Below are positions 7,786-15,062 of a stretch of 64,000 bases of DNA, piece by piece. The translations under genes and the position numbers were made by a program. How positions within the stretch are numbered: the first letter of the stretch is position 1; the number at the start of each line of letters is the position of its first letter. Under the pieces are notes generated by a model, which was not told the DNA's origin, did not search any database, and saw only the letters and a program-made list of their open reading frames with translations. The stretch is from Bacillus sp. NTK034 (GTDB taxonomy: Bacteria; Bacillota; Bacilli; Bacillales; Cytobacillaceae): positions 930,001 to 994,000 of the forward strand of contig NZ_JAFKOJ010000001.1 in assembly GCF_017303275.1 (NCBI RefSeq). The letters run 5' to 3'.

Positions 7786-8060
7786 AGAGTGGGAGTCAAT
7801 CTGGCAGATTAACGACCAAAAATAATGATCTCAAGAAAATGGCAGTTAATCCCGCTGATTAACGACGGAATTAATCGAACTCAAAGAAAAAGGTATTTAA
7901 TGCGGCCGGATAACGACGAAAATAATAAAACTCAAAGAAAATGGTAGTTAACCGAGCTGATTAACGACGAATTTAATCGCACACAAGGAAAAACGGTACT
8001 AATTGGGGCTGGATAACGGCGAAATTAATCGCATTCAAGGAAGAATGGCAGTCAATCCAG
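7786..8060. repeat. Five imperfect tandem repeats, unit about 51 bp
   Basis: The core TAACGAC/TAACGGC recurs at 7810, 7860, 7911, 7962 and 8014 (steps 50, 51, 51, 52). Each unit combines GGYAGTTAATC, a 3-5 base gap, GATTAACGACGAA and an AT-rich spacer. GTTAATC and GATTAAC form a dyad, perfect in the copy at 7845-7863, so each unit could fold or bind a dimeric protein. A related array with the same period lies at 45011-45180. No conserved reading frame runs through it. Confidence 0.75.
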
Positions 8061-8130
8061 TAAAAGACACCTTCCTATATTCGCCAAACACAGAAAAATA
8101 AAAAACGAGTTTGCTAATCTTCCCGAAAGG

Positions 8131-8141
8131 TTGTATACTTT
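8131..8141 (+). promoter_or_regulatory. Weak GntR operator-like site (TTGTATACTTT)
   Basis: Half-match to the consensus, 46 bases upstream of the ferredoxin gene at 8187. Confidence 0.4.
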
Positions 8142-8186
8142 GAAAAAGTATCTAAATTTTTAGAATAAACTGAAAGGGGTAATTTT

Positions 8187-8519
8187 ATGCCGAAGGTTAC
8201 GCTTCATGTGGATGGGGAGATTGTGGAAAAGCAGGTAAAGGATAATGCTAATTTGGTTGTTCTGGCAGGGATCCGCCAGTTTCCGGAATTAAAATATGGA
8301 TGCGGCATGGGAAGATGCACAAAATGTACGTGCATTGTATTAAATGGGGGAGATGATCTCGCTCCGCCAAATTGGAAGGAAGAAAAAATGCTTGGCGACA
8401 AAGTGAAGGAAGGGTACCGGTTAACCTGTCAAATGACCATCCAAAACGACATTGAAATATCCCAGGAAAACATCTCTATAATGCCGCCAAAGAAAACAAC
8501 TGCAGCTATTTCAAAGTAG
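8187..8519 (+). CDS. [2Fe-2S] plant/adrenodoxin-type ferredoxin (copy 1)
   Basis: 110-residue single-domain ferredoxin. Cluster ligands are C39, C44, C47 and C81 in the pattern CGMGRCTKC followed by a distal C in YRLTCQM; an extra C49 is present. It starts at ATG 8187 after GAAAGGGG. Such ferredoxins carry electrons from a reductase to an oxygenase or other redox enzyme. No ferredoxin reductase is encoded in the window, so a general one must serve. The adjacent regulon includes a probable diiron enzyme (9577) that needs an electron source, and a second, diverged ferredoxin lies at 14405. Confidence 0.9.
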   Translation: MPKVTLHVDGEIVEKQVKDNANLVVLAGIRQFPELKYGCGMGRCTKCTCIVLNGGDDLAPPNWKEEKMLGDKVKEGYRLTCQMTIQNDIEISQENISIMPPKKTTAAISK

Positions 8520-8539
8520 TTTTTTATTTTTATTATTAG

Positions 8540-8550
8540 ATGGTATACAA
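8540..8550 (+). promoter_or_regulatory. Putative GntR operator 7 (ATGGTATACAA)
   Basis: One mismatch to consensus, 30 bases upstream of the creatininase-family start codon. Confidence 0.65.
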
Positions 8551-8580
8551 AATACCTAAAACAAGCGGGGTATCAAGAAA

Positions 8581-9351
8581 ATGAATTGTTTTGATCTTAC
8601 TAAGATGACATGGAAGGAAGTCGAAAAATCACTGGAAACAGTAGAGTTTGCCATTATTCCTGTGGGAGCACATGAGCAGCATGGTCCACATATGGTGGAA
8701 AGCTGTGATGCGGTGCTTGCGGAGAGAATGGCATTTAAGCTGGGGCAGCGAATGTTTCCATATGCTATTGTGGCGCCGGCTGTTAACATGGGGGTTTCCG
8801 AGCATCATATCCATTTTCCAGGAACAATTGCACTTCAGCCTGCTACTTTGATTGCAATTCTTACAGACATGGTTTCTTCACTGAAACAGCATGGCATTAA
8901 GAGGTTTTTATTTTTGAATTCACATGGCGGAAACCAATCTGCACTGAATCTTGCGGCCATGACCATTACAAAGGAATTGGAAGTAGAAGTCTACTATGCA
9001 AAGACCACTGCATCTGCAAAGGAATCTATCGGGAAATATGTAAAATCTCCTTTATTTGGCCACAGCTGCGAACGTGAAGTGTCTGAAGCCCTGTATCTTG
9101 CTCCTGAACTGGTAAGAGAGGACCTCTTGGAAAAAGGAGATATCAAGGAAGGGGGAAGATGGGAAAGACTTCGGCCTGGGAGAGCTGTCCAGGGATTTTA
9201 TTTCTATGAAGAAATGACTGGAAACGGCTGTATTGGTGATGGCCGGCAAGGGAGCAGGGAAATTGGAGAGCAAATCGTTGAAGAAGCCCTGGATAATCTC
9301 TCTGAAGAACTTTCCGAACTGCTTGATCTGAAAGAGGAGCTGCTTTATTAA
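8581..9351 (+). CDS. Creatininase-family amidohydrolase
   Basis: 256-residue metal-dependent hydrolase of the creatininase superfamily, whose members open cyclic amides or hydrolyse formamides and related C-N bonds. Family features are PVGAHEQHGPH at residues 28-37 (likely metal ligands E32 and H34), D43, NSHGGN at 113-118 (H115) and GHSCEREVSE at 160-169 (E164). The length is typical. The ribosome binding site is weak (AGCGGGG). Placement in the regulon with an aldehyde dehydrogenase, ferredoxins and RidA suggests it cleaves an amide or lactam intermediate; the true substrate is unknown. Creatinine itself is unlikely, as no creatinase or sarcosine oxidase is nearby. Confidence 0.85.
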   Translation: MNCFDLTKMTWKEVEKSLETVEFAIIPVGAHEQHGPHMVESCDAVLAERMAFKLGQRMFPYAIVAPAVNMGVSEHHIHFPGTIALQPATLIAILTDMVSSLKQHGIKRFLFLNSHGGNQSALNLAAMTITKELEVEVYYAKTTASAKESIGKYVKSPLFGHSCEREVSEALYLAPELVREDLLEKGDIKEGGRWERLRPGRAVQGFYFYEEMTGNGCIGDGRQGSREIGEQIVEEALDNLSEELSELLDLKEELLY

Positions 9352-9443
9352 TTTATTGGAATCTATCATCAGAGAAAAAATAATCTTTAAAAAATTCTAA
9401 AAATTATGTTTACAATTTAAAAAGAATAGGTTATGATCTCCTT

Positions 9444-9455
9444 AAGGTATACCAA
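9444..9455 (+). promoter_or_regulatory. Putative GntR operator 8 (AAGGTATACCAA)
   Basis: Contains the fully symmetric core GGTATACC. It lies upstream of the 9577 gene, 74 bases before operator 9; the pair could allow looping. Confidence 0.5.
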
Positions 9456-9517
9456 AGACCAAAAAAACAGAATTAAATAGGGTTGTAAATTAGCAACCTA
9501 TTATTTTTTAATAAGTT

Positions 9518-9528
9518 TTGGTATACAA
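9518..9528 (+). promoter_or_regulatory. Putative GntR operator 9 (TTGGTATACAA)
   Basis: Perfect consensus match, 48 bases upstream of the ATG at 9577. Confidence 0.68.
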
Positions 9529-9576
9529 AATATCAAGTGCCAATTGGTTACATAAATTTCGAGGAGGAGTTTACAA

Positions 9577-10308
9577 ATGCCAGAGTTATTATCGAAAGAT
9601 GAATTTCGCAAAGAACTAGAGGAAGCCATTAAAGGAAACCATAGCCAGAAAGCTCCATTCACTGTAGCATGGGCTGAAGGAAAACTGGAAAGAAAGCACT
9701 TTGCCAAATGGGCAGAAAACCATTATCACTATGTTGGACCTTTTGCTGACTACTTAGCGTACATCTATCACAACACTCCAACCGACCCGAAATTCGAAGC
9801 AGCAAAAGATTTTACACTTCAAAACATGTATGAAGAAGAAATTGCGGCAGACCGTCATACAGACTTGCTGATTCGCTTTGCTGAAGCATGTGGAACAACC
9901 CGCGAACGAGTGATTGACCCAGAAAACATGGCTCCAACCACATTAGGCCTGCAAAGCTGGTGCTATGCAGTAGCTGCCCGTGAAAACTTCGTTGTTGCAA
10001 CGGCTGCTCTGGTTGTCGGCCTCGAGTCCCAGGTTCCGGACATTTATCGAAAGCAGACTCCAGCTCTCCGTGCACAATACGGATTCACAGATGAAGAAAT
10101 CGAATTCTTCGATCTGCACATTGTATCTGACGAAATCCATGGAGAACGCGGCTACAAGATTGTTTTGGACCATGCAGATACTCCTGAATTACAGCAGCGC
10201 TGCCTTGAAGTAGTCCGCACAGGTGCGAAAATGCGCCGCATGTACATGGATGGCCTATGGAGAGAATATCTTGAACAGGATCTTGGATCTCTAGTAGAAA
10301 CAAAATAA
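9577..10308 (+). CDS. PqqC/TenA-fold protein, probable heme-oxygenase-like diiron enzyme
   Basis: 243-residue all-helical protein of the TenA/PqqC superfamily. The spacing of potential metal ligands fits the heme-oxygenase-like diiron oxidase/oxygenase group: E87 and H94 (E-x6-H), E150 in VVGLESQVPD, and H181, D185, H188 (H-x3-D-x2-H). This differs from PqqC itself, which uses no metal. Characterised relatives (UndA, BesC, SznF, CADD) use O2 and Fe to cleave or oxidise C-C, C-N or N-H bonds. It has an AGGAGGAG ribosome binding site and a perfect operator 48 bases upstream. It may be the key oxidative step of the regulon, fed by the ferredoxins. The substrate is unknown. Confidence 0.78.
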   Translation: MPELLSKDEFRKELEEAIKGNHSQKAPFTVAWAEGKLERKHFAKWAENHYHYVGPFADYLAYIYHNTPTDPKFEAAKDFTLQNMYEEEIAADRHTDLLIRFAEACGTTRERVIDPENMAPTTLGLQSWCYAVAARENFVVATAALVVGLESQVPDIYRKQTPALRAQYGFTDEEIEFFDLHIVSDEIHGERGYKIVLDHADTPELQQRCLEVVRTGAKMRRMYMDGLWREYLEQDLGSLVETK

Positions 10309-10321
10309 TAAGTATTATCCA

Positions 10322-10370
10322 GGCCGTCACACTAAATCTTGTCCATCGAGGTCTATGTGGCGGCCCTTTC
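10322..10370 (+). terminator. Terminator after the 9577 gene
   Basis: Long-loop hairpin GGCCGTCACA (10322-10331) / TGTGGCGGCC (10356-10365), one G-U pair, then CTTTCT. Confidence 0.7.
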
Positions 10371-10429
10371 TATAATAGGAGAAGCTGGAGCAGGAAAGGG
10401 AGAATTTAACAGAGAGTAAGGTGATAGGT

Positions 10430-11893
10430 TTGATTACAACAAAGGTAGAAACATTTAAAAACTATATTAATGGCGAGTGGCAGGAATCCGCGAGCCAGAA
10501 GAAGTTTTATAGTGTGAACCCTGCAAATACGGAAGATGTTGTCGGTGTTTTTCAGGCATCCAATGAAAACGATGTGAACGAGGCAATTGAAGCAGCCAGT
10601 GAAGCTTTCCCTGGCTGGGCAAAAACCGCTCCATCCAAGCGCGCTGCCATTTTAAACAAGGCCGCAGCACATCTCGAAGAAAATGCGGCCCAGTATGCAG
10701 AAGAACTGACAAGGGAAGAAGGAAAGCATGTCAATGATGCGAAAAATGAAGTGCTGCGCTCCGCACAGACACTTCGCTATTATGCGGTCGAGGGACAAAG
10801 CTTTACAGGTGAAACCTTCCCGAATGATGATCCAAATATGAAAGTTTCGACGGAAAGAGAGCCGCTTGGGGTGGTAAGTGTGATCACGCCATGGAACTTT
10901 CCAATCTCCATTGCTGCGAGAAAAATTGCTCCGGCTTTAATTACTGGAAACACAGTTGTGTTCAAACCTTCTTCAGATACCCCTCTAATTGCCGTTCGGC
11001 TTGTTGAAGCGCTGCACGAGGCCGGTATACCAAATGGCGTTTTGAACTTTGTTACTGGGAAAGCATCTGATGTTGGTGATTTACTGGTCACCCATCCTGC
11101 AGTCAAGGCTGTCACTTTCACTGGTTCTACAGCTGCAGGAGAGGACATCCATAGTAAATGCTCATTCACCACCCGCACTCAAATGGAACTTGGCGGAAAG
11201 AATCCGCTTTTAGTTATGGACGATGCTGACCTTGACCTTGCGGCTACATTAACAGTGAATGGCGGGTTTTCTTTGACTGGGCAGGCATGCACAGGAACAA
11301 GCAGAGTGATCGTGATGAAGGAAGTAAAAGAAGCATTTTTGGAGAAATTGATTGAAAAAACCAGCGCCCTTAAAATTGGCAGCGGTTTTGAAGAAGGAGT
11401 TAAGATCGGCCCGCTTGCAAATGAAAGACAGCTGAAAAATGTCCTGAATTATATTGAGTTTGGCAAGGAAGACGGTGCTGATCTCGTATATGGCGGTGAT
11501 CACCTCACATCAGGTGAATATGAAAAAGGATATTTTGTGCAGCCAGCCATTTTTACTAATGTTAAACCAAATCACCGCATTGCCAAGGAAGAAATTTTTG
11601 GCCCTGTCATTGCCGTGATCGAGGCAGATACATATGGAGAAGCCATTGCGATTGCCAATGACGTTGACTATGGTTTATCTGCTTCTATTGTGACAAATAA
11701 CTTAAAAACAGCCAGCCAGTTTACGAAAGATATTCAGGCAGGCACCGTAAAAGTGAACCGGACAACAACCGGCAACTTAATCAATGCACCGTTTGGAGGA
11801 TTAAAGCAATCCAGCACGGCTACTTTCCGGGAGTCAGGAAGAGTCGGCCTGGAATTTTTCACTCAGGTGAAAACCGTTTATATTGGCTATTAA
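10430..11893 (+). CDS. NAD(P)-dependent aldehyde dehydrogenase
   Basis: 487-residue ALDH superfamily enzyme oxidising an aldehyde to the acid. N-terminal YINGEW, the coenzyme region (TPWNFP, GNTVVFKPSSDTP, VTFTGST), catalytic E253 in MELGGKNP and nucleophile C287 in GQACTGTSR are intact. It resembles semialdehyde dehydrogenases of the GucD/YcbD type, but the substrate cannot be read from sequence. Of two in-frame starts, TTG 10430 has AAGGTGA at a good distance; GTG 10421 has little. No GntR operator lies directly upstream. It forms an operon with the GlcG-like gene 18 bases on. Confidence 0.88.
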   Translation: MITTKVETFKNYINGEWQESASQKKFYSVNPANTEDVVGVFQASNENDVNEAIEAASEAFPGWAKTAPSKRAAILNKAAAHLEENAAQYAEELTREEGKHVNDAKNEVLRSAQTLRYYAVEGQSFTGETFPNDDPNMKVSTEREPLGVVSVITPWNFPISIAARKIAPALITGNTVVFKPSSDTPLIAVRLVEALHEAGIPNGVLNFVTGKASDVGDLLVTHPAVKAVTFTGSTAAGEDIHSKCSFTTRTQMELGGKNPLLVMDDADLDLAATLTVNGGFSLTGQACTGTSRVIVMKEVKEAFLEKLIEKTSALKIGSGFEEGVKIGPLANERQLKNVLNYIEFGKEDGADLVYGGDHLTSGEYEKGYFVQPAIFTNVKPNHRIAKEEIFGPVIAVIEADTYGEAIAIANDVDYGLSASIVTNNLKTASQFTKDIQAGTVKVNRTTTGNLINAPFGGLKQSSTATFRESGRVGLEFFTQVKTVYIGY

Positions 11894-11911
11894 ATCAAAA
11901 GGAGAACGATG

Positions 11912-12391
11912 ATGAAAACTGCTCTAAAACTTGAATTAGAAGAAGCAAAATTGATGATTGAAGCAGCAAAGGAAAAATCTGCGGAAATTAATGTGTTTGA
12001 AACCATTGCAATTGTCGATGACGGCGGAAGTGTGATTGCCCTGGAGCGCATGAATGGTGCAAGAATTACCGGGCCTGAAATTGCGATTGCTAAAGCTTAC
12101 ACAGCAGCAGGCCATAAACGCTCCACCCATCTATTCAACAAAGAACCGAATGGGCCTGCTCTTCCAGGCAATGAGGCATTTGGCATCCAGCATATGCTTA
12201 ATGGCAAATTTGCTGTGTTTGTCGGAGGGTTCCCGATTGTGGTTAATGGTGAAGTCGTTGGCGGAATCGGCATCAGCGGAGGAAATGGCGAGCAGGATAC
12301 GGCTGTTGGGACCGCTGCATTAAAAGCCCTTCAATCTTATTTGGAGAAAGACGGCTATGAAGTCGTAACCGAGGCAGATATTAAAAAATAA
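11912..12391 (+). CDS. GlcG/HbpS-like (DUF336) protein
   Basis: 159-residue protein of the GlcG/HbpS family, a PAS/GAF-like fold found in many catabolic operons, with heme binding shown for some members. Motifs are AIVDDGGSVIALERM, a central GNEAFGIQHMLNGKF and the glycine-rich IVVNGEVVGGIGISGG near the C terminus. ATGs at 11909 and 11912 are both possible; AAGGAG at 11899-11904 favours 11912. Its role is uncertain; it could act as an accessory or small-molecule-binding protein for the upstream aldehyde dehydrogenase. The transcript ends in the hairpin at 12399-12441. Confidence 0.82.
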   Translation: MKTALKLELEEAKLMIEAAKEKSAEINVFETIAIVDDGGSVIALERMNGARITGPEIAIAKAYTAAGHKRSTHLFNKEPNGPALPGNEAFGIQHMLNGKFAVFVGGFPIVVNGEVVGGIGISGGNGEQDTAVGTAALKALQSYLEKDGYEVVTEADIKK

Positions 12392-12398
12392 TAGAAAG

Positions 12399-12441
12399 GG
12401 ACCTCATTCGCTGTTAATAGATAGCGGAATGAGGTCCTTCT
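12399..12441 (+). terminator. Terminator after ALDH-glcG operon
   Basis: Stem GGACCTCATTCGCT (12399-12412) / AGCGGAATGAGGTCC (12423-12437) with one bulge, then TTCTTC. Confidence 0.78.
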
Positions 12442-12475
12442 TCAGTCAAAAGCACCTAAATAAGGGGAGGAACTC

Positions 12476-13072
12476 ATGAAGCCTTATCTTGAATTGGCGA
12501 TTGGTTTTGCACGCACCGGTGTGACAGGGTATGGAGGAGGTCCTTCGACAATACCTTTGATTGAATTTGAAGCAGTTAAGAAATATAAATGGATGACGGA
12601 GGAGGAATTCGGGGAGATTCTGGCATTAGCTAATACGCTGCCAGGACCTATTGCTACGAAAATGGCTGCCTATATCGGCTATAAAGTGAAAGGCAGCATG
12701 GGTGCCGCTGTAGCCATCCTTACGCATATCCTGCCCTCCATTATTGCCATGCTGGCTTTGCTTGGCGTTTTATACTCATTCCGCCAGTCCCCGATTGTAA
12801 ACGGAATGGTGCAGGGTGTGACACCTGTCATCGGCTTTATGCTGGCAGAGATGGCATACCGTTTTTACCAGAAAGGAAGCCAGGGCTTAGGGGTGCCGAA
12901 AAATCTCATACTGGCTTCCGTATCACTGGTATTTGTTCAGTTCTTGGAATGGCATCCCGGTATTTTAATTGCGATAGTCTTAAGCACTGCATTTTATATT
13001 GCCCATCAGAAGGAACAGGCGAATAAAAAGGCAACTGAAGAGTACATGCCAGTAAGGGAGAAAAGTTCATGA
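12476..13072 (+). CDS. Half-size ChrA-family transporter, subunit 1
   Basis: 198-residue membrane protein, a single CHR domain. It shows the family signature GYGGGPSTIPLIE near residues 17-29 and NTLPGPIATKMAAYIGY around 56-72, with about 5-6 membrane segments. Paired short CHR proteins (as in B. subtilis YwrA/YwrB) act together. The full-length family exports chromate, but many homologues have other or unknown anion substrates. The next gene overlaps it by four bases (ATGA). Position in a catabolic regulon makes organic anion transport as plausible as chromate resistance. Confidence 0.85.
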   Translation: MKPYLELAIGFARTGVTGYGGGPSTIPLIEFEAVKKYKWMTEEEFGEILALANTLPGPIATKMAAYIGYKVKGSMGAAVAILTHILPSIIAMLALLGVLYSFRQSPIVNGMVQGVTPVIGFMLAEMAYRFYQKGSQGLGVPKNLILASVSLVFVQFLEWHPGILIAIVLSTAFYIAHQKEQANKKATEEYMPVREKSS

Positions 13073-13599
13073 TATATTGGGAGATCTTTTGGGCATTTTT
13101 TGTAGCGAATCTATTAGGTTACGGAGGGGGACCAGCAACGATTCCCCTCATTCAAATTGAAGTAGTGAACAACAATAACTGGATGACACTCTCTGAATTT
13201 GGGGATGTTCTCGCCATTGCCAATGCGCTGCCGGGTCCCATAGCAACGAAAATGGCCGGATTCATCGGCTATGAATTAGGCGGGGTTTTAGGAGCGGCAG
13301 CAGCTTTAGCAGCTACCATCCTTCCATCCGCTTTGGCTGTCATTGCGCTGTTTAAGTTTGTTAATTTATTCAAAGATTCCCCTAAAGTGAAGCTAATGAC
13401 CAAATCCGTACAGCCGATCATTGCTGTCCTCCTGGCTGTCATGGCCTACCAGTTCTTTTTGACAGCCTTTGAAAACAGCGGAATGCTGCATCTTATACTT
13501 CTTGCAGCGGTTAGCTATTTAACATTAATCAAATTCAAGGTTCATCCTTCGCTTGTTATATTTGGAGCTTTATTTTATGGAGGGATCTTTTTATCTTAA
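13069..13599 (+). CDS. Half-size ChrA-family transporter, subunit 2
   Basis: 176-residue partner of the preceding gene. It has the same motifs (GYGGGPATIPLIQ; NALPGPIATKMAGFIGY) but is clearly diverged, as expected for two halves of a heterodimer with opposite topology. The ATG overlaps the upstream stop, indicating translational coupling. The gntR copy 2 follows after 24 bases with its own AGGAGGTG, so all three are probably one transcript and the regulator may be co-expressed with the transporter. Confidence 0.85.
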   Translation: MIYWEIFWAFFVANLLGYGGGPATIPLIQIEVVNNNNWMTLSEFGDVLAIANALPGPIATKMAGFIGYELGGVLGAAAALAATILPSALAVIALFKFVNLFKDSPKVKLMTKSVQPIIAVLLAVMAYQFFLTAFENSGMLHLILLAAVSYLTLIKFKVHPSLVIFGALFYGGIFLS

Positions 13600-13623
13600 C
13601 CTATAAAAATAGGAGGTGAAAAA

Positions 13624-14310
13624 ATGGATAGAACATGGGAGGAAAACAACTTAATATCCATACGCGAACATGCGTATTTGTACCTGAAAAAACTCATTTT
13701 AGAAGGAGAATACCAGGCAGGAGACAGACTGGTAGAAAGAGAGCTTGCAGCCAAGCTCAACATTAGCCGCACACCGATTCGGGAGGCTCTGTTCAGGCTG
13801 GAATCTCAAGGTTTCGTGAAAACAGTTCCCAGAAAAGGGGTCGTCATCTCCAATATTTCAGAGGATGAAGTATTGGAGGTATTTACGATTCTTTCTTCCC
13901 TGGAAGTACTGGCTGTAAAGCTGGCAGCACAAAGAATGGATACAGCTACTCAAAAAGAACTGGATCTCAAAATTAAGGAACTGATGGAGTTAAGTGAACA
14001 GGATGAAGAAAACTTCAATTCCGAACATATTCAAATGAACAGGCTGATTAATAAGGCATCCAAAAGTCCAAAACTATATGAAATCCTATCAGGGTTGATC
14101 GATTTTATTCATATGGCGGCCAATATGGGATATGAAACACCAGGAAGAAGGAAGGACTCCTTAAAAGAACATATCGATATAATGAGGGCACTGCGCGATA
14201 AAGATGCCGAAATAGCTGAATACCTGATGAGGATTCATATTGAGAATTCGAAAAAGGCGTACATGGCCTATGTGAACCGAATTAAAAAGAGAGGGACTAT
14301 TAAAAACTAA
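13624..14310 (+). CDS. GntR-family regulator, FCD subfamily (copy 2)
   Basis: 228-residue paralogue of the regulator at 973. The DNA-binding half is nearly the same, whereas the C-terminal FCD domain is more diverged (YEILSGLIDFIHMAANMGY against YEMLSGLSDYIRAFAKIGH). This pattern suggests shared operators with different effectors, or a recent duplication. It is probably cotranscribed with the chrA-like pair, with AGGAGGTG before the ATG. A symmetrical operator lies just downstream at 14351-14368 before the ferredoxin gene. The C terminus is basic (RIKKRGTIKN). Confidence 0.9.
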   Translation: MDRTWEENNLISIREHAYLYLKKLILEGEYQAGDRLVERELAAKLNISRTPIREALFRLESQGFVKTVPRKGVVISNISEDEVLEVFTILSSLEVLAVKLAAQRMDTATQKELDLKIKELMELSEQDEENFNSEHIQMNRLINKASKSPKLYEILSGLIDFIHMAANMGYETPGRRKDSLKEHIDIMRALRDKDAEIAEYLMRIHIENSKKAYMAYVNRIKKRGTIKN

Positions 14311-14350
14311 AAAAATTAAAAAGTTTAGTATTGTCTGAATATTAAATTTA

Positions 14351-14368
14351 TGGTATATTGTATACCAA
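14351..14368 (+). promoter_or_regulatory. Putative GntR operator 10 (extended palindrome)
   Basis: TGGTATATTGTATACCA is a 7-3-7 palindrome (14351-14367) that includes TTGTATACCAA, the consensus in reverse. It lies 37 bases before the ferredoxin ATG. Confidence 0.7.
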
Positions 14369-14404
14369 GAACCAAGAAGCGAAATTACAGGGAGGAATTC
14401 ATTC

Positions 14405-14755
14405 ATGCCGAACATCCATTTTGTCAACAGCAACAAAACTCTGGAAGTGCCTGAGGATTCTAATATATTACGAATGTCGCTCCGCTATGATGGAGATCTG
14501 CCAAATCGCTGCGGCGGCGGAATTTGCGGCACTTGTGTTTTTAAAACCGAAGCAGGAGCAGAAAACCTGGACAACGTAAAAATCCAGGAAAGAAGAAAGC
14601 TGGGTGAAGAGTGGCTGGAGAAAGGCTATCGTTTAGGCTGCCAGACATTTGTTACAAACGGGGATATCACCATTTCATGGGACGATGAAGTGACAGATCA
14701 GGTGAAAAAGAGAAAGCCGGATAAATTAAAGCAAACCGTTACAACAGGAAAATGA
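14405..14755 (+). CDS. [2Fe-2S] ferredoxin (copy 2)
   Basis: 116-residue ferredoxin with ligands C36, C41, C44 and C79 (CGGGICGTC followed by YRLGCQ). It is only distantly similar to the 8187 ferredoxin and has a basic C terminus (KKRKPDKLKQTV). It starts with ATG 14405 after GGGAGGAA. The extended operator directly upstream makes it a strong candidate regulon member. Two different ferredoxins in one regulon suggest two electron acceptors or a reductase-to-enzyme relay. No reductase gene is adjacent. Confidence 0.9.
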   Translation: MPNIHFVNSNKTLEVPEDSNILRMSLRYDGDLPNRCGGGICGTCVFKTEAGAENLDNVKIQERRKLGEEWLEKGYRLGCQTFVTNGDITISWDDEVTDQVKKRKPDKLKQTVTTGK

Positions 14756-14769
14756 GATTACAGATACTG

Positions 14770-14820
14770 CATTCTGTAATGGACGAAACGAAACCAACGG
14801 CGTTAGCCCGTTACAGAATG
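14770..14820. other. Long intergenic hairpin
   Basis: 13-bp stem CATTCTGTAATGG (14770-14782) / CCGTTACAGAATG (14808-14820) with a single G-U pair and a 25-base loop. There is no T run afterwards, so it is not a classical terminator; it may stabilise or process the ferredoxin transcript. Confidence 0.5.
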
Positions 14821-14862
14821 TAAAGTATATAGAATCCCAATAAAATAGAAGAAGGTGACATT

Positions 14863-15060
14863 ATGTGGGTTTGCAGTACACACTTGAAAGAAGCCATGCA
14901 AATATTAAAAACTCCTCATATTCGAAAAGCTCCATATGAAATCAAATGCTCACTTTGTGAAAATCATGCTTTCGCCAAAGTCTATTATACTCACCGCTCA
15001 TTTAAATTCACTAAACAACTATATTCTTCATTAAAACAAAGTGTTTCCCAGGAGGCATAG
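14863..15060 (+). CDS. Small CxxH/CxxC-motif protein
   Basis: 65-residue protein with CSTH near the N terminus (C4, H7) and CSLC at residues 30-33, a pattern seen in a small Bacillus family known only by its CxxH and CxxC motifs; the four residues probably bind zinc. Function is unknown. AAGGTGAC precedes the ATG. Its stop is 2 bases before the RidA ATG, so the two genes are translated from one message. Confidence 0.68.
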   Translation: MWVCSTHLKEAMQILKTPHIRKAPYEIKCSLCENHAFAKVYYTHRSFKFTKQLYSSLKQSVSQEA

Positions 15061-15062
15061 CC

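Noticed and set aside
7786-8060. CRISPR array
   Set aside because: Repeat parts vary, spacers are not distinct and no cas gene is present; simple imperfect tandem repeats fit better.
11022-11036. GGTATACCAA inside the aldehyde dehydrogenase gene
   Set aside because: Coding position in a conserved stretch (AGIPNG); most likely chance.
12476-13599. Chromate-resistance operon
   Set aside because: No chrB-like or reductase gene nearby; family membership alone does not prove the substrate.
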